Positions 24,859 through 35,757 of a stretch of DNA of 64,000 bases are shown here, one piece after another; position 1 is the first letter of the stretch, and each line of letters begins with the position of its first letter. A program made the position numbers and the translations under genes. The DNA is from Spongospora subterranea f. sp. subterranea. Lineage: Eukaryota; Endomyxa: Phytomyxea; Phytomyxea; Plasmodiophorida. The notes beneath the pieces were generated by a model. The model ran no database searches, was not told where the DNA came from, and worked only from the letters and a program-made list of their open reading frames with translations. The stretch lies in the NCBI GenBank assembly GCA_049724395.1, contig JAUGWO010000088.1:1-64000 (forward strand), in the 5' to 3' direction.

Positions 24859-25179
24859 TTACTTATCGTCTTGATCACCGCCTTTCGGCGCTTTATCCTT
24901 CGATGGTGGCTGCTGTTGTGGCTGGTACCCGGGCCCTGGCATCTGCTGCTGCTGATAGGAGGGCATCTGTTGTTGCTGGGGGTAGGCAGGCCCTGGGATT
25001 TGCTGCTGATACATGCCGGGCGCTGGTTGCTGCATGTAGACGACGGGTTGCTGTGCCTGTGCATATCCAGGAGCGGCCATGAACCCAACCTGCCGGAACT
25101 GGCCATCAGGACCTTGTTGGTAGACGGGCTGTTGTCCAGGCGCCATCATGCCTGGAGGATAGGGGGTGCCTGAAATCAT
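24859..25179 (-). CDS. Small Pro/Gln/Met-rich protein
   Basis: An ATG frame of 106 codons beginning MISGTPYPPGMMAPGQQPVY and made largely of Pro, Gln, Gly, Met and Tyr (repeats like YQQQQMPGPGYQPQ), ending in a charged KDKAPKGGDQDDK. Such sequences are disordered and resemble tails of membrane-associated or RNA-binding proteins. An AG acceptor (ATTTCAG) inside codons 2-4 and a GTGAGG donor 48 bases upstream allow the alternative that this is the last exon of a longer gene. It has no folded domain. Confidence 0.5.
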   Translation of the reverse strand: MISGTPYPPGMMAPGQQPVYQQGPDGQFRQVGFMAAPGYAQAQQPVVYMQQPAPGMYQQQIPGPAYPQQQQMPSYQQQQMPGPGYQPQQQPPSKDKAPKGGDQDDK

Positions 25180-27350
25180 GTCGAATATGCAGGTGTGTGA
25201 TGACCGGATTGTGTACCTCACCCAGCTATCGATCCCTTTGAGGTAGTGTCGGCCAGATCTTCAAATGGATGCCCGGATCTGGTATTGCTCGTGACTCTCA
25301 ATTATGGGCCGCTTTAATGATTAATTCACCTGTTGCCCGAACCTGTCGAAACCTGTGCAATTCTGTCGTTGCACTTTTGTCTTTTTTGATTTTGTATAAA
25401 CAAATGATAATGTTCTGATTTATCAGGTCTAGTTCTAATTCACAGGAGTTCCATTGTCAACTCGCCATTTTCTGTTGAGTTGCAAGGCCTGAGAAGACCC
25501 ACCAATTAGGATACGCTCAAGTTTTTTTTTTTTGGGTTTTCTCATTCAACCGCACTGTATCGAGGCGATTAACGGTAATGGTGAAGACTGTTCAACAATC
25601 ACATCTCATCGGTAGTTTCATTTGATTATTTCATCGTTGGTCATTACGACCAATATCTGTCCGTTTTGTCGTCAATCTACCTAGGACGAAACCGCTCCCA
25701 AATCATTACGTTCATTTTCCTAAAAACGGAACGGTTCCATCGTGTGAAGAACAGTAACTTTGGCCGATCCTGCTGTGGGAACGGCCGCCGATAATGGTCC
25801 TATGGTGATGAACAGGGCGGATTGTTGGACGGATCAGGAACAATAAAGCGCAACACGGTCAACACAGAATTCGATCTCGGCGGAATCTGAGTAGCGAGGA
25901 GTAAAATACTTCATGATCACGGCACTCAAAACAGCAATGAAAAATGTGCCATTGGATCATTTCCAATCTGTTAGATCTGATGATATTGAAGAAAAATGTT
26001 GATATTGACCGAAATGGTCAAAATGAATGAAGGAACGCTGTGTCCTTAGGAGAAACACGATATGCTGTTTATTGTGGGAGTCTGTGATCTCGGTCGGCCG
26101 AACAACACTGATATTCTTCATTAGGTATCGGCGACTAATCACACGAAAACAATATCATCGATATGGAGCGGACGAAGTTATCGAAATGCCTCTTTGAGGA
26201 ACACTCATTGACAGAGGTTGAGGAGGTGGCGTTGGCTAAGAGCATTGCTGAGGAGGCGATGGCCATGATCATTGTCGGGGAGACGGTCACTAAGATCAAT
26301 ACTGTCGTGGCTAATTCTCAACAGCGAAAACGGCAACCAGATGGTCAAACAAGTTCTACACGATCAGGCCTGATATTGACAATGATTGTATAGAATGGGA
26401 GACGGAGCCAGATTCGAAACGGAGCGCGACAGACTCATTGAGGGATTTGGAGACGACAGTAGATGGTGATGTTGAAGAGCCGATTGTCAACAACGATGAT
26501 GACGGTTGGAATAACAATATCATATACTCGTTGATTGGTAAATTAAAGCTCATTCTTTAGTGTTGAACGAGGTTGATCCCGACGTGACGTATTCAGCGGC
26601 GACACATTTGACAGAATCTGTCGACGGTGATCATCATGCAGAGCAGACACTGTACGTGAACGAGAATGATCGTGACGTTCCTCTCTATTAATTGGAGCCC
26701 GATCTTTCTCGATACACATGTTCGAAACCAGCCCATTTCCTACTGATGCTGTAAAATTACGGAACCTGCTCATGACTATGACCTGCTTTTCAACATTCTA
26801 AACCCATTTCTGAGACTAATTGCGCCATCGGTTGTTCATAATCGCTGGCCTTGGGGTGATTGTGTTATATAAACACCCATTTTTTCATAAATGCGGCCAC
26901 GTTCATGAATAGATTCCTAATCTTCTGTTGTTGCCCCGCGTTCTGTACGATGAATTACTGCTGTTGCTCCTTTAAGTGACCAACGCGATCAGCCCAAGAG
27001 GGTCTGTGTCGGCTTAGGAACCTGTGGATTTAGACGAGTAAACCACAACCGCTGCCCCAGCCGATTACACTTCCGACGGTGTAGCTCGCCAACTGGATCT
27101 TCATCGGAATCGTTGGTATTCCGATATCATTAATGAATGATACGTTTTTGGCGCAGAGTTCCTGTTAGCTATCGATGAAGGAGGTATTAGGTCAATTGGA
27201 AACAGATCACGTCGCCTTTCTTGATATTTCCTCCAGATATCCTGATGAGAATGCAGATTATGACGTGTCAGAAATGGAACAATGTTCGATCAGTAGTAGC
27301 ATTCTTCAAAAGACCCATGATTGGACTGTGTCGTTTGAGAACCAAGCATG
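25180..27350. other. Gene-poor stretch with acidic open pieces
   Basis: No recognised gene. On the plus strand, 26163-26393 (MERTKLSKCLFEEHSLTEVE) and a following acidic piece near 26.39-26.56 kb (ETEPDSKRSATDSLRDLE) look protein-like and might be exons of one small gene, but no splice pair of normal length joins them cleanly. A poly-T run sits at about 25521-25532. Confidence 0.35.
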
Positions 27351-28760
27351 TGCTACATATTGGCAATACTACTGGCGCGATTGATTAAGTGATGTTGGGC
27401 GATTGCTCTATCAATCGATTCCATATCGGAATTACCATCATTAGTTCTAGATATACTGGTGTCGATAGGACAAACGATGACATTATGGCTTCCGGGCTCC
27501 GAACCGAACGAGAACCCGTATCGAATAGATAGTTCACGTGCTCTTTTCAGACGAACATCAATAATATTGGTTTCAGTATCATTTGCTGCATCAGTATTCA
27601 ACGTTGATTCTTGACGCGCCTATCTTGAGGAAGTGTAATTCCATCAATATTGTCACGATAGAGAGTTGCATGTCGTTGTATTCGTCAAAAAATTTGGGAA
27701 TGATCTTGCTGAAATCGAACGAATCTTCCGAAGGCGTTCAAGACGATCTCCGCTGGTTTGAAAAAAAATCACGTCTCTGCTGATCAAGAATCTTCGCTCG
27801 ATGATGTCCCATAATCGATAGCCCTGTTGACGGTCTGCATATCCAACAAACGCACATCGTTGAGCTCTTGCACCAAGGTCTTTCCTCTTTGATCAGTATT
27901 CGATTCCACGAGTCACATCCAAATACTCGAATATGGGATAATTGTGGTTTCCTTTCAAAAAGCCAGGGTTTTCCCTATGGATCGGTGAAATCGACGATTC
28001 AAGAGATAACCTGCCGTATTAACAGCATCGGCTCAGAGCATTTCAGGCAGCTTTGCATTCGGCCTCATCGCCTCCGCTGTCTCCATTATGGCACGATTTA
28101 ATCATTCAGCAACACCATTTGATTCAGGAGATCCGATGATTGATTCCACAAGAACGATAATAATCCTGGATAATTTCCGAACAATATTCACCACCACCGT
28201 CACTCTGAGATCGAATTGGATTGATTCTCTGTGACCCTGATCTAACAGCAAACCTTGGCTGCATCTCAGGCTTCAAGTTGTTCGATCCCTCCGATTATCG
28301 ACTATCTTGTAAAATTATGTCAATAAATATGATGAATTACTTCAATTCTGACTTGAAAGGAAGTGGCAGCGGCCCTTTGTATCGGAGAAGACCAATGTCA
28401 GGGATGTTGAACTCCGTTCTGATGGATTTCGAGCAAGAAATGGTGCTCTAGCCATCTTTGCCAGAATACATGCCTCGCAGGTCTCCTCTTTTCCCCTCCT
28501 TGTTTTGAAGAGTTTATAATTCGGATACCGTTGGAGTGTTCTTCAGCAAGAAGTTCAAAATAGCGATCTTGATGGATGCCCTAATCTCTGGTGCCATCTT
28601 ACCCTGATTCCCGATGAAGTTCGTGCTTGAAAATTTGCCCGAGGCTGTTCAGGTGACACGTTTGTAGTTTTAGTGTCTCGTGTCACCTGATGAACACCCT
28701 CGGGCAAATTTTGCAGCACGAACTCCATCGGGAAGCGGGACAAGGTTGGCACCAGAAATT
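27350..28760 (-). mobile_element. Ty1/copia fossil, broken
   Basis: Minus-strand pieces of a copia polyprotein: the pre-integrase motif WHQRLGHPS (near 28.57 kb), an integrase core with RSDGGGEYCSEII, PESNGVAE and NTAGYLLNRR (about 28.0-28.24 kb), the post-integrase motif ARAQRCAFVGYADRQQGYRL (about 27.8-27.9 kb), and the linker toward RT (about 27.35-27.6 kb). The RT and LTRs were not found. It carries many breaks, so it is an old fossil. Confidence 0.8.
28588..28756. repeat. Long perfect-looking hairpin at the copia fossil edge
   Basis: Two arms of about 75 bases are close reverse complements around a loop of about 20 bases near 28.67 kb (shared GGTGACAC / GTGTCACC and AAATTTGCCCGAG / CTCGGGCAAATTT). 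It lies inside or beside the copia fossil, so it may derive from an inverted partial copy of it. Confidence 0.8.
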
Positions 28761-29279
28761 AGTTGTATTGCCATTTTGACACTCATCGCATGGAATCGAG
28801 TATAAACCATTAATACTTGGAATATGGGTTAGGCCAGTTATAGTATGGACCAAGATAAGTAATTTGGAGGGAAGACATTGATTGGCAGGTTCGACTGTTG
28901 CTATATACTCATTCATTGAGTCTAACCCTTGCTCTATTGGGAACACGTTCTTGAGTGCGAGATTACATTCCTGAAGACCTGTAGTAGACAACCGCCTCCT
29001 GAGCGCATGCCAACCTTGGTCTGTCGGATCGGTTTCATCACAACAACACTGAAAATATCGTCGGCGACGGATCGTGACAGCGATAGAAGTGGTTGATACA
29101 AACTGCGCGACCCTGGAGTGTACACATAGCCACTCTACATCAGTGCCGTGTTGTGTGTTGATGGGGTCAGGCCAAGACCGGAGAAAAATTGTCCGGGACG
29201 TTATCGCCAGGAGCCCAGGACAGCCTGGTCGGAGTTTTAATTCACTCCGAAATCGTTTCTGGAAACGGCAGCGAAAGGG

Positions 29280-31418
29280 ATGGAGGCTCGTCGTCTGTTT
29301 TCTGGGCAGCAGCGAACAGTCGACGCAGACTCCTCCTTGCCGTTTGTGAACAGGTATCAGCGTCAGTCTGTCAAACCTAGGCGCAAGCTTCCACAATACG
29401 CCCTGATTGTCGTCGCGCTGTTATTGTTTGCTACGACAATATTTCAGGTATGTCACGCTAACTGAAATCGGACAGCGACAATACTGATGCGGTTGCAGCT
29501 AAAACGCATCACACATGTGGCAACGTTCAAGCCAATTTTCTCAGGGAGACCGCAAGATATGGCATTAGTTATTCTGACTCGTAATCGTCCTTTCTACCTG
29601 AAAGCGGTTTTAGATCACGTTTTTCAGCTGCCAAATGACGACCTAACTGCTGTGAAAGTTTATGTATCTCAAGATGGTCTCGACCAAAAAACCGTGGAAC
29701 TCGTGGAACAATATGCCACTAAACTGACTCACATCCGAAGGTCCAATTTCGAAACTGTGAGCTGATCTCCATCGGAAATATGGTCAAGTCTGTGTTGATC
29801 AGATTATTCTCAGGCGTCCACATCGAGTCTATCACGACATATGAAATGGACGTTAGACACGTTATTCTTCGAGAGGCAACATGGGCATGTTATCATTTTA
29901 GAGGACGACCTCATTGTCTCTCCGGATTTCCTGTCCTACTTTCGTTATGCTGCTCCTCTTTTCTTACACGATCCAAGGTTTGTTGTTGTTTTTCTCGGAC
30001 AATCGCCTTGCTGAATTCTCGCTTGTTCAGGCTGTTATGTGTTTCAGCTTTCAATGATAACGGGGTCAAGCGATTTGCTAACGACCCCTCTCGACTGTTT
30101 CTAACAAATTTCTTCCCTGGCCTGTAAGTGCAATTTTTGTTGTCGTTTACAAGACATGAGTTATATTTTCAGTGGATGGATGATTCCAAGATCGATATGG
30201 AAACAGTTATCACCCATATTCCCTGACAATCATTTTGATTGGTGGATGAGGTAGGTAATCTCAACCGGATCCCCGAATTGCCTGACTAGCATTCGTTAGG
30301 TTTGCGTCGGATTTGCAAACGCGGCATTGCTTAGCACCTGAAGTATCAAGGACTCTGCACATCGGCAACGTCGGATTGAACGTTGGGAGAGAACAGTATA
30401 CGGAAGGATTTGTGGATTCAGATTTTTCTGTCAACCAGTCAAGTATTGGGTCGGATGGATTTTATCGCGTAGAACATGTGTTTCTTGGCATGTTGTTCTT
30501 TATGACTAAGCACAGCATTTCAAAATAGGGTGAAGCCAGCGTATCTTTTCCTTCTGTCGAATCAATGGTGCGGTCCGAATACGAAAGCAGATTGACCGAG
30601 AGAATCAACAATGTCGACGCCACAATTGACCCCAACGACTCGGATCAAATTCGACAACTCCTTGTTGATCACAACAATATGCCCGATGAGGGCTCGAACA
30701 AGACTGTTCTGGTGAGTGGGTTTTTCTGCATTGTGTTCCGAATATTGGTTGCAGTGCTTACCTGTTTTTGAATAGATTTTGTTCAAAAATTCTCAGGAAT
30801 TTGATGCTGTTTCGGCCATAATTCCTCTCAATCATGAGAACGAGCGTCGAGGGTTTTATCGAGGTTTCGCTTCTGCCTCGGTCCTCAATTTTCGTCTAAC
30901 ACGATACTTGTTAGGGGTCACTGAATTTACGCTGCCCTTCAATAATGGCCAACTGCTTCTTGCTGACGCTCAGAAATGTGTGTTTTTGGAACCTAAACAT
31001 CGACATGTTCCAGGGAAAGTTATTGCTGCTGTTGCCGGAGATAAAGGGCAATCATGCACTGATGCTTGTGCAGCTAGGCAATTTGTCTGCGATCCAACAA
31101 GGTTTAGAGACGTAGCACTTGGTAAGCCCATAGGTTTATAGTTTTGGGTGATTTATGGTTTTCTCAATCTGGTTCAACCTAGGATCTGTGATTGAGCAGC
31201 ATTTCCCCTGCGAACGTGACATGTGGTAAATACCCTTTGAACGAGAATAGCGCTGAGATTTTGCAGTTGAGCGATTTTCCAGGTCCGTTGATCACAATCC
31301 TGCGAATCCCAGATACGTTCGTGAGGGGACATGCTTTACTTCTTCAGCAGAACACGGCGACTGTGATGCAGTCGACTATTACTCATATCGTTTATGCCCA
31401 TGCTCACCCAAAATATAA
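29280..31418 (+). CDS. MGAT1: GnT-I-like N-acetylglucosaminyltransferase with MGAT5-like Cys-rich tail
   Basis: GnT-I adds GlcNAc from UDP-GlcNAc to the alpha-1,3 mannose arm of N-glycans in the Golgi. Exon 1 (29280-29447) encodes a type II anchor (LPQYALIVVALLLFATTIFQ). After a 51-base intron the GT13 domain follows: MALVILTRNRPFYLKAVLDH, VYVSQDG, the metal-binding HVIILEDDLIVSPDFLSYFR, CVSAFNDNG, TNFFPGLGWMIPRSIW, WWMR, CLAPEVSRT, and RGFYRGVTEFTLPF. All joins use short GT..AG introns. After FLEP comes GDKGQSCTDACAARQFVCDP, EQHFPCERDMW, a further intron, and CDAVDYYSYRLCPCSPKI and stop. The cysteine spacing and final LCPC resemble the end of MGAT5 (GT18), not known to me in GnT-I. A decayed partial copy lies at 32.6 kb. 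Confidence 0.87.
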
Positions 31419-31631
31419 ATTCTATTGCAATGCATACCTGGATTTCTGTTGTCTGCGATCAATGGTTACGTGTTTGTGTCTGAGGCCCATCAAACTCGAA
31501 TAGAAGCGCCTTTTGCCACCGATTTATTCATCGGTTCTTCTCAAGAACAGTCTTTAGCGTTATCTATCCGATCACAACAGCACAACAATCTATCCTTTCT
31601 ACGCTCTGCCTGCCGCGCATACTGTTCTTTT

Positions 31632-32012
31632 AGTGATTGTCGACCAATGAAAACATGTCGTTGCGATTGCCCAGCGGTCGTCTGGATCAACATCCAACGT
31701 CTAACATCTGCTTTCCTGGAATGGACGACACCTACATCTCGAATACACGGAAGGAGAGATTCAATCATGGAAGACAGGCACTTTCCCCAACGAATTCCTC
31801 TCGTAGACAGAGGCACACATACCAGAAGCGGTTCAAAAATACCTGGAAGGCGAAACGGGACTGTGCCTGTCTTTCATGATCGAATCTCTTTTTTCCTTTA
31901 CTCGAGTGCGGTCCTTTCCAGGAAAGCAGATGTTGCTGTAGACGTTGTAAATTGATCCAGACGGCCGCTGGGGCAATCGCAAAGATATGTTCTCATTGAT
32001 CGACAATCACTA
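31632..32012. repeat. Foldback with exon-like arms downstream of the GnT-I gene
   Basis: Left arm about 31632-31785 and right arm about 31860-32012 are reverse complements at roughly 80-85 percent, around a spacer of about 75 bases. Each arm begins after an AG (TTTTAG or TAATAG) followed by TGATTGTCG, which looks like a splice acceptor and exon start, so both arms may be copies of one exon. The encoded peptide is not recognised. Confidence 0.78.
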
Positions 32013-32163
32013 TTATAATGATATGTGCGGAGAGGATTGATATTGTAACAACAGTGTCAGTATAATTATGTGACAGCAATCAACAGTGACTGTGGATCAT
32101 CGTTACATACTAACGTTACGTTGTGGCTTGTTTATAGAAACATAATTGCATGTTACAATTGCT

Positions 32164-32397
32164 TCAGACAGGACAGGACGACATGGGACCACGTTGATTC
32201 TGGATAAACGCCTGCGCCGGGATATCCATTCTGATGACTATCAGTGATGGAGATCCAGATGTTTTCTCATCGATAGCACTTCGGTTCATCTTCAATCGCA
32301 TTTCCCTTATCAGTACCCAATCTTCGTCTTTCTCGGGCCACTGTAAAAAAACGGACATTTTGTTCCCCTTGAACGCGAATTTGACGTGATTTTCCAT
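32164..32397 (-). CDS. Hypothetical 77-residue protein or exon
   Basis: An ATG frame with protein-like composition (MENHVKFAFKGNKMSVFLQW, then EDWVLIREMRLKMNRSAIDE). No family is recognised. It lies between the foldback and the decayed GnT-I fragment and may belong to a larger decayed gene. Confidence 0.3.
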   Translation of the reverse strand: MENHVKFAFKGNKMSVFLQWPEKDEDWVLIREMRLKMNRSAIDEKTSGSPSLIVIRMDIPAQAFIQNQRGPMSSCPV

Positions 32398-32609
32398 TGA
32401 TCTTATTGGTTGATTCCATCAAAGAATAATGGGTATAAAATCCGGCTTGCATGCTTGTTTAACCTGAATGGGATTATCAACAGTACTGGATCCTGGGTTC
32501 ACAAGCACGTCGATCGAGATGAATGCTCAGGTGTACTCAGGGTTCGCAGCCAGGGTGTTCCACATGTGGCGAGTCGAAACTGCCATAGCGACGATAAGGG
32601 AAACACCAG

Positions 32610-32880
32610 TTGACCAAAAAGCACTATGTTGATGGATCGGTATACTCTCGTGCCGTCGGTTTGTCTCAATCGAAATCTGACCTTGACTCAGTATCTGATT
32701 ACTATCCCTGTCATACCATCCAGTTTATCACAACATGTGAAATGAACTTGAGAGCAATTACTCTTCGAATGACCGTGAAGAAAATGTGTAATAGGGGATA
32801 GACCTAAATCGTTCCTCCAGATTTACTTGCTAGACAAGTCCACTGTTTTCTAGATCCAGAAACCACTATCAATCGCCTAC
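32610..32880 (+). pseudogene. MGAT1: Decayed partial copy of the GnT-I gene
   Basis: The DNA aligns with GnT-I exon 3: TTTATCACAACATGTGAAATG against CTATCACGACATATGAAATG, and the part encoding EDDLIVSPDF (GGGGATAGACCTAAATCG against GAGGACGACCTCATTGTC). Stops interrupt the frame and neither 5' nor 3' exons are evident nearby. It is in the same orientation as the intact gene, about 3 kb downstream of the matching exon, as after a local tandem duplication. Confidence 0.6.
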
Positions 32881-32912
32881 CAGTAAGATTATCTGGTGGG
32901 CGATCAATCAGG
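32866..32912. repeat. Small hairpin
   Basis: ATCAATCGCCTACCAG, a short loop, and CTGGTGGGCGATCAAT pair with few mismatches. It lies at the end of the decayed GnT-I copy. No function is suggested. Confidence 0.5.
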
Positions 32913-33084
32913 CCGCGGCCGACCACATCGTTTGTAGTATCAGATTGTTGCTTACCGGAAGCCTGATCCGAATATACCACAAAGGAAAATCGAATTTGAA
33001 GTTTCCAGAGACATCATAAAGTCAAGTTGGCCATAACGGCAACCTCCCGTGATATTCTGAACAGGATCGTGATTTTCCGCCGTT

Positions 33085-33800
33085 TTAATGCCGAGAGATG
33101 TAAATATTGCAGTTCTTGAGCATCATCAGGATCGTGTCCAGTATGTTGAAGAATAAATCTGACGAATACACCGGCGGCCTGTGTGATACTTTAATAGCAA
33201 AACTACGAGATGACCATGTCCAGTTTACAGGACGCATTGCTTCGGCACGGCCGTCAATTCTCGTTTTCAGCATCCCCAAAACGTACTGTTTGAGATTACT
33301 AGCAGTCTTGTAGGATCTCCGGCAGACAAACGTTTTGTATGTTTTGATTGTATCGCAGTGAAACCGGTTACTGAACGCGACATACGGAGCGTTGCCGAAA
33401 GAATCCTTCCATGATTCGAATTCTGCTACGCTGGCAAAATTCAAGTGCTGTTCTTGTAGAGGAGATTTTGGATGGAACTGGAGAGTCAAACATTCACGTC
33501 GTTTGATTACAAACTCCGGTCATTTTGCTGAGGCAACCTTTAGAAGATGGCCTTCAGATAAGTCGAAGTTGCCGAGCATCGCCTCGCAATAGAAGCAGCT
33601 GAAGATCTTCTGTTTTGCTGGCTTTGAATTCGAAGCGTATCGGGAGCGGCCGATGGCGTGATAAAGAACCCTCATTTTCAGGAATTTGCCATAATCTGGG
33701 CAAGCTGCTGTTTTATTTTTGCTTCTGTTTGAAGAGCAGATCGCAAGTGGCGCTTATGATTGAACGGTTTTGAGAACGAGCGTCCGCAGGACTGAATGTG
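33085..33800 (-). mobile_element. Zinc-finger transposon-like remnant
   Basis: Minus-strand pieces read as two Cys/His finger-like motifs (CGRSFSKPFNHKRHL near 33.77 kb; FSCFYCEAMLGNFDLSEGHL near 33.58 kb) and then a stretch starting FASVAEFESWKDSFG with a later TFVCRRS (33085-33489). The order of fingers, an EF..WK motif and a YxCxRS-type motif recalls N-terminal domains of some DNA-transposon proteins of the MULE/FAR1 kind. Frames change between pieces and no DDE domain is seen, so it is truncated or decayed. Confidence 0.4.
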
Positions 33801-34372
33801 GCAGGAGGACATCCCGGAAGGCGAGTTATTATCGCAAGTCGAGTTTTCGGCGTGACCAGAGACAAGATTGAAGGTTCCTCAAGTTTATTCGATCGACGAA
33901 ATACTCACCGTAGGAAGCAAAACAACTACACACAAAATTATGCCTCACGTGTAGCACCTACTTGTGTTGTCTTGAAGTGAAAATGTGTTGACTTGTGCTG
34001 TCAGTGTGAGTGAACATATGGAAGTGCGTCACATCGCTCACGAGTATACATATGGGAGTGCGCAGCCCCCTCCTCTTTCAAGCAGTCATGATGGAGGCGG
34101 AGGCCTTTCCAGTCGCGCAGGTTTGAGTTTTTTTGCGCTCGGCGATGCTCAGTTTTTAGCTACAGTCGGTTGTGTAACACAGAGTCACAGACAGTCACGT
34201 TGAAGGTTCCGCGGCCTTCCTGATATGCGGGCCCATTAGTGTAGCGCCACCGACACTTGTCAATGACAACATTCAGCGGTGCTGTTTGAAGTGGTGTTCG
34301 GGACCTGATTAAGTCCTCCAACTCGTGCTGAGATATCGCCACCTACCTGTTCGGCGACGTATCGAAATCGGA
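33801..34372. other. Intergenic DNA
   Basis: No gene, RNA or repeat was recognised in this spacer upstream of the AGPAT locus. Confidence 0.5.
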
Positions 34373-35654
34373 ATGGAACAATGGCCCAAATCGTTATCGC
34401 CATTCGAGGAGGATATCAGAGCCGCTCTACTTCCCGGCTCATCTTCCAGGAACAAAATGGAGATGTGCGCTCGGCTAGAGCTCATGATTGAAAATGAAAG
34501 TCTATCTGAAGCAGATATCGAAGTAATTCGCGATATAGAATCACGACTCGATTTAAGGAAACAAATCCGGCCAGTTCTGAAGTTTTCCACTGCAACCATT
34601 GTCGTTTTAAAAATCATCATTTGTGTTTGCGTCGCGATAATCATCAAGTGCTCCTTTTGAGATCATCGGTAAGAACGCAAAACAAACTGGCTCGTGCTTT
34701 CAATCTTCAACGGTTTCTTGTTTTATTCTAATCAAAACTGCACCATGACTGTGTCTAATTCGTGTTCCTGTCCAGCTTCAGTACTCACTTTATTTAATCC
34801 TATTTGGGCCAAGCTGAACCTCAAAAAGAATAATCTCCCTACGGAGATGCTGCAGTTGTTGACCTTTCGCTGGGGCGCATTGTGCTTCGGTTTGGAGGTT
34901 GGTTCTGTCGCCAGGTTTGTATCTGTTTGTTCAGTCAGCTAGATAGGTTCATGTTGAAGGGAAGAACAACGTTCCTGATGTTCCTGTTGTGTTTATGTAT
35001 TCACATGCCTCGAATCTCGACCCGCTGGCTATCGGTGCCGTTGCTCCATGCCCGTTACGGTTTATCGGAAAGAAAGCCATCTTTTTAATTCCCCTTTTTG
35101 GGTGGTTGTTCATGCTCTATGGTCATATTCCCATCGACAGACACAATCGAGAATCTGCTATCGAATCATTAAAATCTGCTGCGCGCTCCGTTCGTCGTTT
35201 CTAAGGCATCGATCGCTATTAGCCCTGAAGGTTTTCGTCAGCATTGTCGATGCAATTTTCGATGTTGTTAAACGCATCCACAGGGACGAGGAGCGTGACA
35301 GGTCATCTACAGAAGTTCAAAAAAGGTCCATTTCATCTGGCCGCTCATACTCGCATGCCCATTGTCCCAGTCATCATCAACGACGCCTACGATCTGATGC
35401 CGGTTGGGCATATTCTGCCGCACTCTGGTGTTCTCACGATTAGGTACCTGGAGCCGATTATGCCCCCAGAAGGAAATGACCCAATAGATGTCGACCATTT
35501 GTCTCGTACGGTACGAGTGGCGATGCTGCAAGGATTATCGGAGCCGGCCGCAGGTCAAGCTGACGTTTATCTCTTCCACGAGACGTTGGTCACGATTCTC
35601 CCAGCCGCAATCATCATTGTCGCGGCTGCATATTTGTACTTATCAAGAAATTGA
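34373..35654 (+). CDS. AGPAT: 1-acyl-sn-glycerol-3-phosphate acyltransferase (PlsC family)
   Basis: Converts lysophosphatidic acid to phosphatidic acid at the ER membrane. Motifs in order: VEGKNNVPDVPVVFMYSHAS then NLDPLAIGAV (the H-x4-D catalytic motif), LRFIGKKAIFLIPLFGW, HIPIDRHNRESAIESLK, SIAISPEGTRS (motif III) and the motif IV region MPIVPVIIND. It ends with one membrane segment (VTILPAAIIIVAAAYLYL). Introns of about 50 bases are clear before VHVEG and inside PEG. The 34373 exon (MEQWPKSLSPFEEDIRAALL, then one membrane segment) may be its first exon or a separate small gene. Near 35190 the frame shifts by one base between SLKSAAR and SKASIAISPEG; no normal intron explains it, so it is a sequence error or a real lesion. 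Confidence 0.85.
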
Positions 35655-35757
35655 GTGCTATACGATTGCTAAAGAAATAACATTCATTCGGCTTATACAT
35701 TCGAATGTTGTATTGCAATATTGTAGGAAATGGGGTTTTCAGTATTAATCATATCTT

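Noticed and set aside
26520-26563. A 23-base GT..AG intron joining two acidic pieces
   Set aside because: Too short compared with the other introns here, and the pieces match no family; left as an unassigned region.
35048-35443. Alternative plus-strand frame through AGPAT
   Set aside because: It lacks the acyltransferase motifs that the neighbouring frames carry, so it is a shadow of the real gene.
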